Assembly (NCBI GenBank): GCA_900074885.1
Contig: FJUW01000068.1
Coordinates: 34,559-98,558 of the forward strand
Length of the DNA: 64,000 nucleotides
From: Rhynchosporium graminicola
Lineage: Eukaryota > Ascomycota > Leotiomycetes > Helotiales > Ploettnerulaceae
Direction: 5' to 3'
A program made the position numbers and the translations under genes. This document shows, piece after piece, positions 11,715 to 22,699 of the stretch. Position 1 is the first letter of the stretch; every line of letters begins with the position of its first letter. The notes beneath the pieces are model-generated. The model was not told the origin of the DNA and did not search any database. It was given only the letters and a program-made list of their open reading frames with translations.

Positions 11715-13640
11715 CTAGCTCTAAATATCAAAGAAAAGGGCTATTTCTCACTAGCTTTAGACGCGTAGATAGCTATAAATCAAGACTCTTATCTAAGAGT
11801 TATTATATAAGTTTCCTTTATCTATTAATATATATCAATTATACTAATTATTATTATAGTTATTATATTAATAGTAGCTTTAAGCTTAAGTCACACGCTA
11901 TTATTATGGCTTATTTAAGCGAGGCTCACTCTGGAAAATATCTATTTAAGGTTTTATCTAGAGCCTTAGAAGAATGGAATATTCAAGATAGTATTATAAG
12001 GTATTATAATAAACCCTCTTTATATATAAGATATAACTAACTATATATAGTATTACTCGCGATAACGCTAGCTCAAACAATACCCTTATCGAAGCCTTTA
12101 TTAGAGACTATAATATAAAGGGAATTAAATTTCAGGAAGATATAGCGTATCTAGCTCACGTACTTAATCTTATCGTTTAAGATATATTAAAAAATATTAT
12201 TAAAGATGCTTATAGCGAACTTAACGATAGAGGAGATATAGCTAATAACGAGAATCATTGAGAGGAGGATTTAAATAATAGTAAGTTACCCTCTTTCTTT
12301 AATAATAATATTATCATTATTATTAATATTTATACTAATTATAATAGATACTTCTCTACGGAAAAAAATAAGAACTATTATATTAGACCTTAAATATTCA
12401 GGAGAGAATAATAGAGCTCTAAAACGATATATCGAAGCTCTAGAGATCTAAAATCCTCGCTTTCCGTAACTAGATAAGTTATTATCTTATTAATTATATA
12501 ATTATATACTAATAATATTACTACTATAGATCAAAAAACAGGATAGTCTTCGATAGCTAATATGCTTCGAAACTTCCTTAATATATAGCCTGCTATATCT
12601 GTAGTTATATCTACTTCCGATAGTAGATCGTTTAAGAAGTATAAAAATATATTACTTCTTAGCGACAGAGAATTAGAGTATATACGACAGTGCTTACGAA
12701 TCTTCGATATATTCGTTGAACTACGTCGAAATTATAAGCTGAAAAATACTCGATTATATATTACTGAGTCCCTGAAATATATAAGATATATACTAGGCTA
12801 GAGACTATTAGAGACGAGTTTAATATAGTAAGTACTTCTTTTATTTATATTATTATATAAGTTAATATACTAATATATATTTCTATGAACCTTTTACTTC
12901 CGCGATTAATAAAAGTATCGCTAAACTTCGAAAGTATTATCCGAAATCCGGTATTACTAAGAAAAATAAAGCTTTATATATTAGCTTAATTCTTAATCCT
13001 CGGATGAAAGTAGACGGATTAAGTCTTTTAGAACTAAATAACGGAATTATAAGCGATATTAAGAGAAATCTTATAGAAGAATATAACTTATAAGTCTCTT
13101 ATCTTTAATAAGATATGTTAATACTAATATAAATAGTCTAAAAAGAGAGGTTAATATAGATCTTCTTATATCTAATAGGGAGATTATACCTCTAGATAAG
13201 GAAGATCTTAATATATATGTAAATGAAGAAGACGAGGAATTCGATAAATTCGATATCTATTTAGAGGAAAGAAGATCCAATATTATAGTAAGTAAATATC
13301 TTTATCTATTATTAAATATAATAAACTAATTTTATATATAGATAAAAGCTCTAGACTATTAAGCTATTAGTAAAGATAAATACCCGGTATTATCTCTATT
13401 AGCACAGAGATATTCAAATTCCGGCTACTTTTACGGCCTCCGAAAGAGTCTTCAGCTTAGAAGCTCTAATTATTAATAAGCTAAGAAATAGGCTTAATAA
13501 AGATACTTTCGAGACTATTAGTCTCTTAAAGAGCTAGGGTTTTATAACTAATATAAAGGAAAAAGGAGAGCTAGAAGAGATAGTTAATAACGCGGAGAAT
13601 TTCTTTAATTAAGAGTAATTATAAAGAGAAAGAGATATAT
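11715..13640 (+). pseudogene. hAT transposase, catalytic and C-terminal part
   Basis: This continues the gene interrupted at 4906. After one copy of the duplication the frame reads LNIKEKGYFSLALDA*I, where the D of ALDAW is the first catalytic aspartate of hAT transposases. Near 12070 the frame reads DNASSNNTLIEAFI, the second catalytic region, and then IAYLAHVLNLIV*DILK, matching the hAT C..H-type motif. Near 13410-13545 the C-terminal dimerisation region is visible (FTASERVFS-like, then INKLRNRLNKDTFET in shifted frames). There are several TAA/TAG stops and at least one frame change or intron, so it is inactive. The DNA right of 13670 carries subterminal repeats. Confidence 0.8.
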
Positions 13641-13671
13641 AAGAAGATATAAGATTATAATAGAGTTTCCT

Positions 13672-13825
13672 CGAATTAATCAAAAGTTAATCAAGTAGCT
13701 AATCGATTAAGTCTAGGTCTTAATCTAATTAAAGGTCAAAATCAGTCAATCTAATATAATCTAAATTTAATCGAATCAATCGATTTAACCGATTAATAAC
13801 TGATTAAGTTTATTATTTTTTCGTA
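13672..13825. repeat. Subterminal TTAATC-type repeats, probable hAT right end
   Basis: About 150 bp densely packed with variants of TTAATC, AATCGATT and TCAATCTAAT in both orientations, immediately after the hAT transposase. Clustered short subterminal repeats are typical of hAT ends and bind the transposase. I could not define a terminal inverted repeat or the 8-bp target duplication. Confidence 0.5.
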
Positions 13826-13829
13826 TACT

Positions 13830-14778
13830 AATACTTACTAAGGATATCACTCTATATATTACTAGATATCTTTAATACGTAAAATATAGCCTAGCTTAGA
13901 AGTCAGCGCCTCTATCCTAGATAATCGTCTCTATACTAATAGAACTACTTAGAGCAAATTTCTATAGACCTTTTATATAACTGCCTAAGAGTTATAAATA
14001 CCTTCTTATTATTATGAACTACTTCTCCTGGCTAATATAGGCCTTTTCTTTTATAGCAGCTAACTCGGAATATATTAAGATATCTCTGGATATACTCTTT
14101 AAGATAGATAGTATACTTATTAGCTTTTATATTAACTCTAGAAGTTACTTTAGAGAAGAAATCAGAAACTATATTAAGAAAGGTATTTTATAGCTTAACT
14201 TGCCCTTAGCTTCTAAGAAGTCTATAAGTATAGTAGAGAAGGCTATCGATTTAGTCTAGTAAGCTATAACAAAATCTAGACCCGATTATACGATTAAGCT
14301 CTAAAAGGTAGTATTCAAGATGAATTTAAGAGAGATTAAGTTCCTTAAGTACTTACCTTTCTATGTATACTATAGGTACTAGCCTAAGTTAGAAGTAGAT
14401 CTTACCTTTCTAGTATATTATATCAGAATAATTTGTTAAGAGCTAAACTTATAAGGATCCCCGGATATACTTTAGGGAGCTAATAGTAAGGAGAATAAAT
14501 AGTAGAGAGATAAGGTATTAGAGTATATTAGAGTATAAGCTACTAAATTAGAATAAGTAGATTTAGCTTTATACTTAGAAAGAATAAGAAGAAAAGAATT
14601 ATATAATCTAAGAGTATCTAGAAGATAATATCCAGGAGTTAGCTCTATAGTTATACTCCACGATTATACTATAGCTAACTAAAAGTTACGTCCGAGCTAG
14701 AGAGGTCCTTTTATAGTCTTTAGTATAAGTAGAGAATATAGAAAATCTTATATCTTATAATAAATCGATAAGATACTA
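13830..14778 (+). pseudogene. Gypsy fragment F, part 1: integrase
   Basis: This is a heavily mutated LTR-retrotransposon integrase. Near 13975-14160 the frame reads PFI*LPKSYKYLLIIMNYFS and later SYFREEIRNYIKKGI, the second catalytic-Asp region of a DDE integrase core. Near 14670 LHDYTIAN*KLRP is followed by RGPFIV at about 14700, the GPY/F-type C-terminal module. The frame is cut at 14778 by element E and continues at 28150. F is the oldest layer in this nest because both E(D) and B(C) lie inside it. Its left end, bordering the hAT, is not resolved. Confidence 0.75.
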
Positions 14779-14949
14779 TATAACGTACAGTCGAACGTAG
14801 TATTCGTTCGAGAGTACGAAAGTAAGTTAGTTAGATAAGTAGGAATACTATTACTAGATTAAGTCTAATAATCTTTATAAGTTACTAAGTATAAGTTAAC
14901 ATATTATATTTAATTTAAATACGAAGCTTCTATCTAATAAGTAGATATA
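14779..14949 (-). repeat. 3' LTR of element E, left piece
   Basis: It begins TATAACGTACAGTCGAACG and matches 27766 onward (TATAATATATAGTCGAACG) except at RIP-type sites. It breaks off at the ATATA target of element D and continues at 21706. Confidence 0.92.
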
Positions 14950-15446
14950 TGTCACGAACCGGCATAGTTCTTAATACCGAAAACCGTCCTGGCATCAAAA
15001 TACTGATAGTACTACCTAGTGGTATGTACTAGACGAGTTTTAGTACCAGAAAAGAGTTAGTACTATTAGAGGAAAAGCACTAACACGGTTATAGTATACA
15101 CTAGCGAGTAGTACTATATATCTACTTATATTGAAGTAATAATAGTATTATAGCTATAGGTAATCCAGGATCACGTGACTTACTAGACTGCTAGACAGGT
15201 CGCAAGAGCCTATAAGCTCTGCAAGACGGTCTTGCATAGCTAATATAAGGGAACGAAGGTTCTAAATAAGACTAGCACTTCTGCTATTAGATAGGAGCTT
15301 CGTGCTCAAATTCATATAGTAATTAATACCTACTTATAATATCTTAATTCTAATTAAGAACCGAACTTCTTATTTACTTTACTTTATAGCTGATATTAAC
15401 CGACGAACTTATATATAGCGTACTAGTTAGACCTAGGAAAGTTATA
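14950..15446 (+). repeat. 5' LTR of element D (497 bp)
   Basis: It begins TGTCACGAACCGG and ends GAAAGTTATA. It matches 21205-21700 and the split LTR of D'. It contains the GATCACGTGACTTACTAGAC segment common to all copies. Confidence 0.95.
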
Positions 15447-15569
15447 CTTTAAGTACCTCACTTAGAGTATCGTTAGTAAGAACAAAATAGCTACTAAAGA
15501 AGGATCTATCGTAGGAGAAAGCTCCTAGACTAGTAGGCCAGATAAGGTTAATAAGGTCGATAAGAGTGC

Positions 15570-18500
15570 ACTACTTCGTATGAACCTACTCGATACCCAT
15601 TATAGGAACTATAATAAATTAGGATAATTCATCCTCTAGTACTAAATATATCTCGCTTTTAATAGACATAAGTTCGAAGCGGACTCCCTTAAAGTCCTAT
15701 AGATCGCCTTATTCTTCCGTGATACTATAGCTTACTAGATTAAGCTAGCTTTAAGTAATTACTTAGTTAATCGATACTTATCTAGGGCTTATTCTACTGC
15801 TATAACTGAAAAAAGCCGAGTTATCTTTCGAACTCCCGCAAGCTTTACTAATACTATTAAAGGAGTCTTCGGAGACTCTAATAAGAAGGAATAAGACGAA
15901 AAGCACCTGCTCGGAATTCGATAATAAGGATCCGTCTATAAATATACTGCCGAGTTCTACTAATATTCTATATAGTTAAACTAGATAGATAGTAGATTAA
16001 GAGCCTAATACTATTAAGGCCTTAAGGATTATATTAAGGATAAGCTCTCTAGGGCTAGTAAACTAGATAACTTAGAGGACTTAATCAGATTATCTATTAC
16101 TATTAATAAACGAATCTAGGAATAAGCGAAGGAAAAAGAAGGATACTTTATACTTATATATTTCAGGAAACTATAATTTCTATAATAATATAGTAAGTAT
16201 TAGAGGAACTTCTAGTCTTACCTGAATAATAAATATAACTACTATAATCTAATAGAAATAAATAGAGTAAAGAGAGGTTCTAAGGGCTAAGCGGAGGAAG
16301 ATAAACGTCAAGAGAAGGGTCTCTGCTATACGTATAGTAAGCTAGGATACCTCGCACGTGATTATTCTTAGAAGAAGAAGTAAGAAGGGAAACCTTAGAA
16401 TAAACTTAAGAGAGAATTCGGATTAGCTAAAAGAAAGTCAGATTACTAAGAGGCTTCTAGCGCAGAATAGAGTTCGTAGGACTTTATAGCTTATAAATCT
16501 AGCGAAGAATTCGAAGAGAACTTAGTTAAGCTTCTAGATAAAGACTAAGAAAGCTAGAGTATTATAAATAAAAGAAACTATCTATATAATAATCTCCTAT
16601 ATAATAAGGAAAACTAGACTCTTCGAAATTATAATAATAGAAGAAGAATATAAGCTTATAATAGAACTAAGTCTGATTTTATAGAGTATTATTAAACCTA
16701 TAATATATCTAACCCGAGTATAGACTATATTATAGCTTATCGCGATACTACTACTATTATATTCTAAGTTAATACCGGGGATATCGAGGAATAACTAGAT
16801 CGTTATATAGCTAACCTCGAAGGAGAACCTAAACTAAAAGAATTCGAATAATTAGATTAGTTCCTTCGAATTAAAGATACCTGGGCTATTATTAAGGAAA
16901 TAGAAAGGGAACGCTATTAGTAAAGAAGATAATACCCGTCGGAACTAGCTACTTATCAGAAAATAATACTAGATCTGATCTAAAGGCAGGCTAATCTCTA
17001 TTACTATATACCCTATACTCTAATTATCTACGAACCCGGCCTTAGGACTTAGTTAGACGAAACGATAGAAAGAATTATTAAAGAAGCACGTGATTACTCC
17101 CTAATAGAACTATTATACTTAGAGCTTACTATTACTAGAGAGTTCGATTAGTTAATCTTACTAGTTATAATAGATAATATTAAGGTAAAAGCACTTATCG
17201 ATTTAGGAGCTATAAGACGCTTTATAAACCCGGCCTTTATTAAGAAATAGAATATTCCTACTACTATTAACCCGAAACTATACCGCCTTACCTTATTAGA
17301 TAGAAAAGGCGCTAGATTAGATAGATAAGTCTATAGAAAGATAAGAGGAATAAAGATAATTATTAATAGATATAAAGAAATACTCTATTTCGATATTATA
17401 CTTACTAGATAATACGATATCGTATTAGGAATATTGTAGCTATATAATTATAATCCTAGTAAAGACTAAGTAACTAAGAGAGTTATACTTAGTAACTATA
17501 GATATAAACGCAGTTAACTAGCTAATAGATAAGAGGCTAGCGCTACCTCCTTAATAATAACGCCGATAGACTCTAGCTAGTTAAGTCGAGTTCTTAGTTA
17601 AATAGAATCTAAGAATTATCTTAGTTAGAAGGATAATATTTAGGAATAGCTACTCGAACTATATAGGAAGTTCTCGAAACTATTCGAGGATCCGCAGGAT
17701 ATAAGAGCTCTACTTAAGTATAAACCCTAGGATTATAAAATAAATATTAAGAATAGATTTATACTTATCGCAGAGAAACTTTATTATTATAACTATAATA
17801 CTATAAGGATACTTAAGGAGTATTAGAAGTTAGATATAAAGAAGAAATAGATTCGGAAGTCTAAATCACCTTATATTATTAATATACTAGTAGTTAAGAA
17901 GATAAGAGATCCTAAGGGAAGACTATATAAAGACTATCGGATAATTAATAGTAGAACTATAAGAGATATATATCTTTTACTAAACACGTAGTACTTACCG
18001 GATAAGCTTACTAGAGGAAAGATATATACTAAATTAGACTAATAGAACGTATTCAATTTAATCCGAATTAAGGAAAGATATAAATAGAAAACCGCTTTCG
18101 TATTACCTTCAGGGTTATAGGAATATATAGTAATACTATTCGGCTTAACTAATACCCTAGCTATATATTAAAAGCAGAATAATAATATTCTTAAGGACTT
18201 TATTAGGAAATTCGCTATATACTATCTAGATAATATCCTAGTATCCTCGGAGACTATCGAGGTATACTAGGGCTATATTATCTAAGTTATAGAAGTATTA
18301 TATAAAGTAGATTCTATACTAAAGATATCGAAATATAAATTCTTAGTTAAATAAGTTATTTTTCTAAAGTATATTATTCGCCCGAGAGAGATAAGTATTA
18401 ACTTAGAGAAAATTAGAGCTATAAAAGAATAGGAATCGCTAAAGAATACTAAGGATATATAATTATAGTTAGGTTTCGCTAACTTTTACTAATAGTTTAT

Positions 18501-20540
18501 TAGAAACTATTCTAAAATTATCAAACTACTTACGAACTTAATAAGGAAAAGCGTTCCTTTTATTTAGACTAGCTAGTATAAGGAAGCTTTTTAGAGAATT
18601 AAGAAAGAATTTATTAAAGAACTAATCCTATATAATTTCGATAAAGAGAAAGAAAGTATAATAGAAATAGATACCTCTGATACTTATATTAGTATAGTAT
18701 ACCTATAGCGAGATAACGAAAGATAACTATACCTAGTCGCTTACTTTTTAGAAAAAATATCTCCGACCGAATAGAATTATAATATCTATAAGAAAGAACT
18801 TATAGTAATTATTAAAGCACTTAAATACTAGAAAATATACTTATAAGAAGCTAAGTTCTTAGTTATTATCTATACTAATTATATAAATCTTCGAACCTTT
18901 ATAACTACTAAAGTCTTAGATAATTATCACTTAGCTCGATAGTCAGAGGAACTCGCCTCTTTTAATCTAGTTATTAAGTATATATAAGGAAAAGATAATA
19001 TACGAGCAGATACTCTAAGTAGATTACTAAGTTATAAGGATAATAAGGTCTATAATAAGACTGCTTTACTTAGATTGCTAGATAATAGAGATATAGTTAC
19101 TAGCGCTCGAGAAGCTACTATAATTAAGTAAGAAATTAAGAGACCTTAGTATAATACCCTAAAGGAAGTATAAAAGAAAGACAGATTATCTCTAGATATA
19201 ACTAAGGAACTTATTACTAGAAATATAATTAAGAATAGTATTATACGAGTTAATAGGAAAATTTAGCTTCTACTAAGCCTAGTAAAAGTATATATTAAAG
19301 AATAATACGAGCTTCTCGCGTATAGATACGAAGGGATATAAAGAATATATCTAAGGATTTCAAGAAACTACTAGTCGGAAGGACTCCGCCGAGTAGTTAA
19401 AGAAATACTAGCTAATTATAATACTTATATTAGGAATAAGTCTTCCTGATATATACCTTATAAGCAGATAATTATAGTACTAATACTACTAACCTCTTAG
19501 AAATTAATATCATAGGACTTCATAGGGCTATTACCGCTATCGAAGGACTTAGTCATAGGAGTTAGCTATAATATAATACTTATTATTATAGGAAGACTTA
19601 CTAAGTATATAATCTTAGTACTAGTCTTATCTACTCTTATAGCCGAATATCTAGTATAGGTATACCTAAAGGAGGTAGTCTCTAAGTATAGAGTACCCGA
19701 AGAAATAGTATCAGATCGAGATAAGTTATTTATATTAAAATTCTAGAATACTTCAATAAGTTTCCTAAGAATAAAAAGGAAATTATTAATAGCTTTCTAC
19801 CCTTAGACTAATAGAGGAAATAAAAGGATAAACTAAGTAGTTAAAGTATACTTATATTACTATATTAACTATTAATAAAATAATTAGGTAGAACTACTAC
19901 TACTTATAGAGTTTATATATAATAGCTCGACTACAGAAATAATAAAAGTTATATTATTCTTCGCGAATTATAGTTATAAACTTATCGCTTATAGAGAACC
20001 TAACTTAATAGTTAAGGATAATAATATAGCTTATATCTAGGTACGGAATATCTAGGACCTCTATAAGGAACTCGCAGAAGAACTCTAGTTTATAGTAGAA
20101 AAGAATATATATTATTATAATAAAAATCGTAATTAGAAGCTAATATTATAAGAGGGGGATAGGGTTTACTTTCGACGAAAAAATATTAATATATAAAGAC
20201 TAAGTAATAAGCTAGACTATAAGAAACTTAGACTATTTAAAATCAAACGAGTTAAAGGACCTTAAAATTATAAACTCTAGCTACTAACTATAATAAAGAA
20301 ACTATTCCTGATATTCTATATATCCTTATTAGAAAAAGTACTACCGGGAGTACTAGTAGCCCCGAAGTTATATACTAAACTAATTAACTTACTTATAGAA
20401 TATGATATAGAGGAAGTACTAGACTATTAGTATAAAAAAGGTATTATTAGATACTTAGTGAAATAGAAGAACTACTTATATTCGGAAAATATATAAGAAC
20501 TTAAGTTAAGCTTTTACTACTTAGTATTACTAGCTAATTT
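15570..20540 (+). pseudogene. gag-pol relic of Gypsy element D
   Basis: The domains read in order. Gag is at about 15570-16440, with a zinc knuckle near 16322-16370 translating as CYTYSKLGYLARDYS: of the C-x2-C-x4-H-x4-C ligands, the first Cys survives and the other three are Tyr. The protease is near 17180-17215 (VKALIDLGAI, from ALIDSGA). RT is near 17900-17985 (PKGRLYKDYRIINSRTIRD). The integrase core is at 19500-19570 (KLIS*DFIGLLPLSKDL, then GVSYNMI). Length and order are normal for Ty3/Gypsy. It is inactive: stops are spread throughout, all TAA/TAG. Confidence 0.88.
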
Positions 20541-21180
20541 CTATTAATAAAACCTAGATCTACTTAGAGCAGGTCCGCAGAGTCGAAAAGAAAGTCGACT
20601 ATCGGGTCGAACGAGAGGTCGATAGGAACGTCAGAACTGGAGGGTTCCGCGCCCGCTAGCTTAGTATCTTTAGGCGCTTTCTCCTTTTCCTATTTCTCTT
20701 TTTCTTCTTTTTCTAGAGCTTTAAGAGTATCGAGCTTAGCTATCGAGTTTAGACTAGTAGTAATTATCTTTTACTACTTTTTATATAAGAGATATTTCTA
20801 TTTCTTTAACTTTATAATTCGTATATAGAACTTAGCTATAGCTAAGTCTTCCTTATCCTCTAATTTTTCGATTTAGGAATCTAGACTTTCTTATTCGGAA
20901 GCTATAAGTATCTAGTTCCTTATATAAATATCGCAGGATTTATTTAGTTAAGCGTAATAACTATATCTAGTTAGTTTAAGATCGCGAGGCGATATATACT
21001 CTTTATATTCCGCCTTTTCATATCTAGTATATAATATTATAATTTTACTACTTAATTCTATTTATCTTCTAAGTATAATATAATCGACTTATTTAGTTAA
21101 GCGTTCAGGGGGTATAATAAAAGAAGAAGATAGCTATAAGTAGTTATTAATATTTCCTTAGGTATACTTAAGCGTAGGGA
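20540..21180 (-). pseudogene. Antisense ORF relic between pol and 3' LTR of element D
   Basis: On the strand opposite to pol, one frame can be read from about 21180 down to 20540 (about 205 codons) with roughly 11 stops, all TAA/TAG at likely Gln codons. In order it encodes a motif YSYYAQLNKSC (C-x2-C-x6-C if Tyr was Cys; about 20968-20940) and a long charged helical segment (ESLD-SQIEKLEDKEDLAIAKF, then KLDTLKALEKEEKEK). It ends in an acidic tail (PIDLSFDPIVDFLFDSADLL). The helical segment looks like a coiled coil. Element E has a similar charged segment in the same place. I do not recognise a function. Confidence 0.6.
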
Positions 21181-21204
21181 TACGCTAAGGCAGAAGGGGG
21201 ATAG

Positions 21205-21700
21205 TATCACGAACCGGTATAGTTCTTAGCACTGAAAACAGTCCTAGTACTAAAATACTAATAGTACTACCTAGTAGTATATCTAGACGAGTTTTAGTAC
21301 TAGAAAAGAGTTAGTACTATTAGAGGAAAAGTACTAATACGGTTATAGTATAAACTAGCGAGTAGTACTATATATCTACCTATATTAAAGTAATAATAGT
21401 ATTATGGCTATAGGTAATCCAGGATCACGTGACTTACTAGACTGCTAGACAGGTCGCGAGAGCTTGTAAGCTCTGCAAGATAGTCTTATATAGCTAATAT
21501 AAGGGAACGAAGGTTCTATATAAGACTAGCACTTCTGCTATTAGATAGGAGCTTCGTGCTCAAATTCATATAGTAATTAATACCTACTTATAATATCTTA
21601 ATTCCAATTAAGAATCGAACTTCTTATTTACTTTACTTTACAGCTAATACTAACCGACGAGCCTGTACATAGCGTACTAGTCAGACCCAGGAACGTTACA
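21205..21700 (+). repeat. 3' LTR of element D (496 bp)
   Basis: It begins TATCACGAACCGG after the polypurine tract and ends GGAACGTTACA, followed by the duplication ATATA. It is less mutated at its 3' end than the 5' LTR. Confidence 0.95.
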
Positions 21701-21705
21701 ATATA

Positions 21706-21913
21706 CTAGTCTTATATAGAACTTTTATTCTATTAAATCAGTTAAATTATCTGAATTATTATAAAGTCTATAAGCTATAAGCTAATTCACTATATAACCT
21801 TCTATCACGTGACCTATAGCTTCTCTATATAGTATAATGCTTACTCCAATCTAGGCTAGTCTATCTGCCGAGCCTTAGGGCTATATCACCTATTCCGGCT
21901 AAGAGTCGTAATA
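21706..21913 (-). repeat. 3' LTR of element E, right piece
   Basis: It resumes the split LTR after element D and ends GAGTCGTAATA. It is followed by CTATCCCCTTTCT, which on the minus strand is the polypurine tract of E. Confidence 0.92.
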
Positions 21914-22061
21914 CTATCCCCTTTCTAGATTAATATATCTTATACTTTCTAGTTTAAATATAAGATTAAGAAATATTATCCTCTTATAACTATTATCTTC
22001 TTTTTCTATTATATTACTCTCTTACTATAAATATACTAAAGAAAATCAATAGAACCTCTTT

Positions 22062-22590
22062 TCTTATATCCTTCGCTATAGCTTCGAAATACTATCTTAT
22101 TCTTATTACGATATGGATCTTCGTAAAGTCTATATTATTTCCTCTAATTCCGATTATTATACTAAATATATCCGCGCTAAAGGAAATACGAAATATAATA
22201 TATAAAATCCTATAAAGAGTAAATAGAATAAGATAAAGCAGACTAAAGCGGAACTCGCTCTAGCGTATGATAAGGCTTAGTAGAACTAATAGAAGCTAAT
22301 TGAGCGCTTATCTACTTAATAAGCTAAGATTTCTTGAATAAAAAATAAAAAGGAATTTTTTCGTATAAAAGTAGCTAAAATACTATATCGCGATCTCTGT
22401 TCGTTAGATAAATTAGAAGCTATTAAAGAGAAAGAGCGTATAGCGAAAGAGTAAGTAGAAGCTATATCCTTACTAAGTATTAATACTAGCTTTCTAGATC
22501 TTGCTCTCGCTAAGTAGTTAAATAGCTTCGATCCTTCTAATCTTATATAGATTACCTTAGGCTTTAGTAATAATCCTTTCTAAGTCGCTT
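22062..22590 (+). pseudogene. Antisense ORF relic of element E, two Cys-type clusters and coiled coil
   Basis: On the plus strand, opposite to pol, a frame containing ATG at 22113 runs for about 170 codons with RIP-type stops. Around the ATG it reads YSYYDMDLRKVY and then SDYYTKYIRAKGNTKYNI, two clusters that fit C-x2-C-x7-C and C-x2-C-x8-C if Tyr was Cys. A charged helix follows (KAELALAYDKA, KEFFRIKVAKILY, LDKLEAIKEKERIAKE), then a tail with LNSFDPSNLI. Order and composition parallel the antisense frame of element D. Translation might have started further upstream than this ATG. The function is unknown. Confidence 0.6.
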
Positions 22591-22699
22591 AAGTTTTTAA
22601 CTAGAACTAAGTAAATCCGGATAGTTCAAGTTTCGTATAAGTTCCTATAAGTTTTCCTTATTCCCGAACCCTTTCTATTTTACTAGATATTCCTACTAA

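Larger units (their letters stand above)
14950..21700 (+). mobile_element. Ty3/Gypsy element D, inserted in an LTR of E
   Basis: This 6,751-bp plus-strand element has LTRs 14950-15446 (497 bp) and 21205-21700 (496 bp) and the duplication ATATA (14945-14949 and 21701-21705). The outer LTR reads straight through once D and one ATATA are removed, as the intact right LTR of E at 27930 shows. Gag with a zinc knuckle, protease, RT, RNase H and integrase are in the standard Gypsy order. They are followed by an antisense frame and the polypurine tract CAGAAGGGGGATAG at 21191-21204. A second, more mutated copy (D') starts at 47663. Confidence 0.95.
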
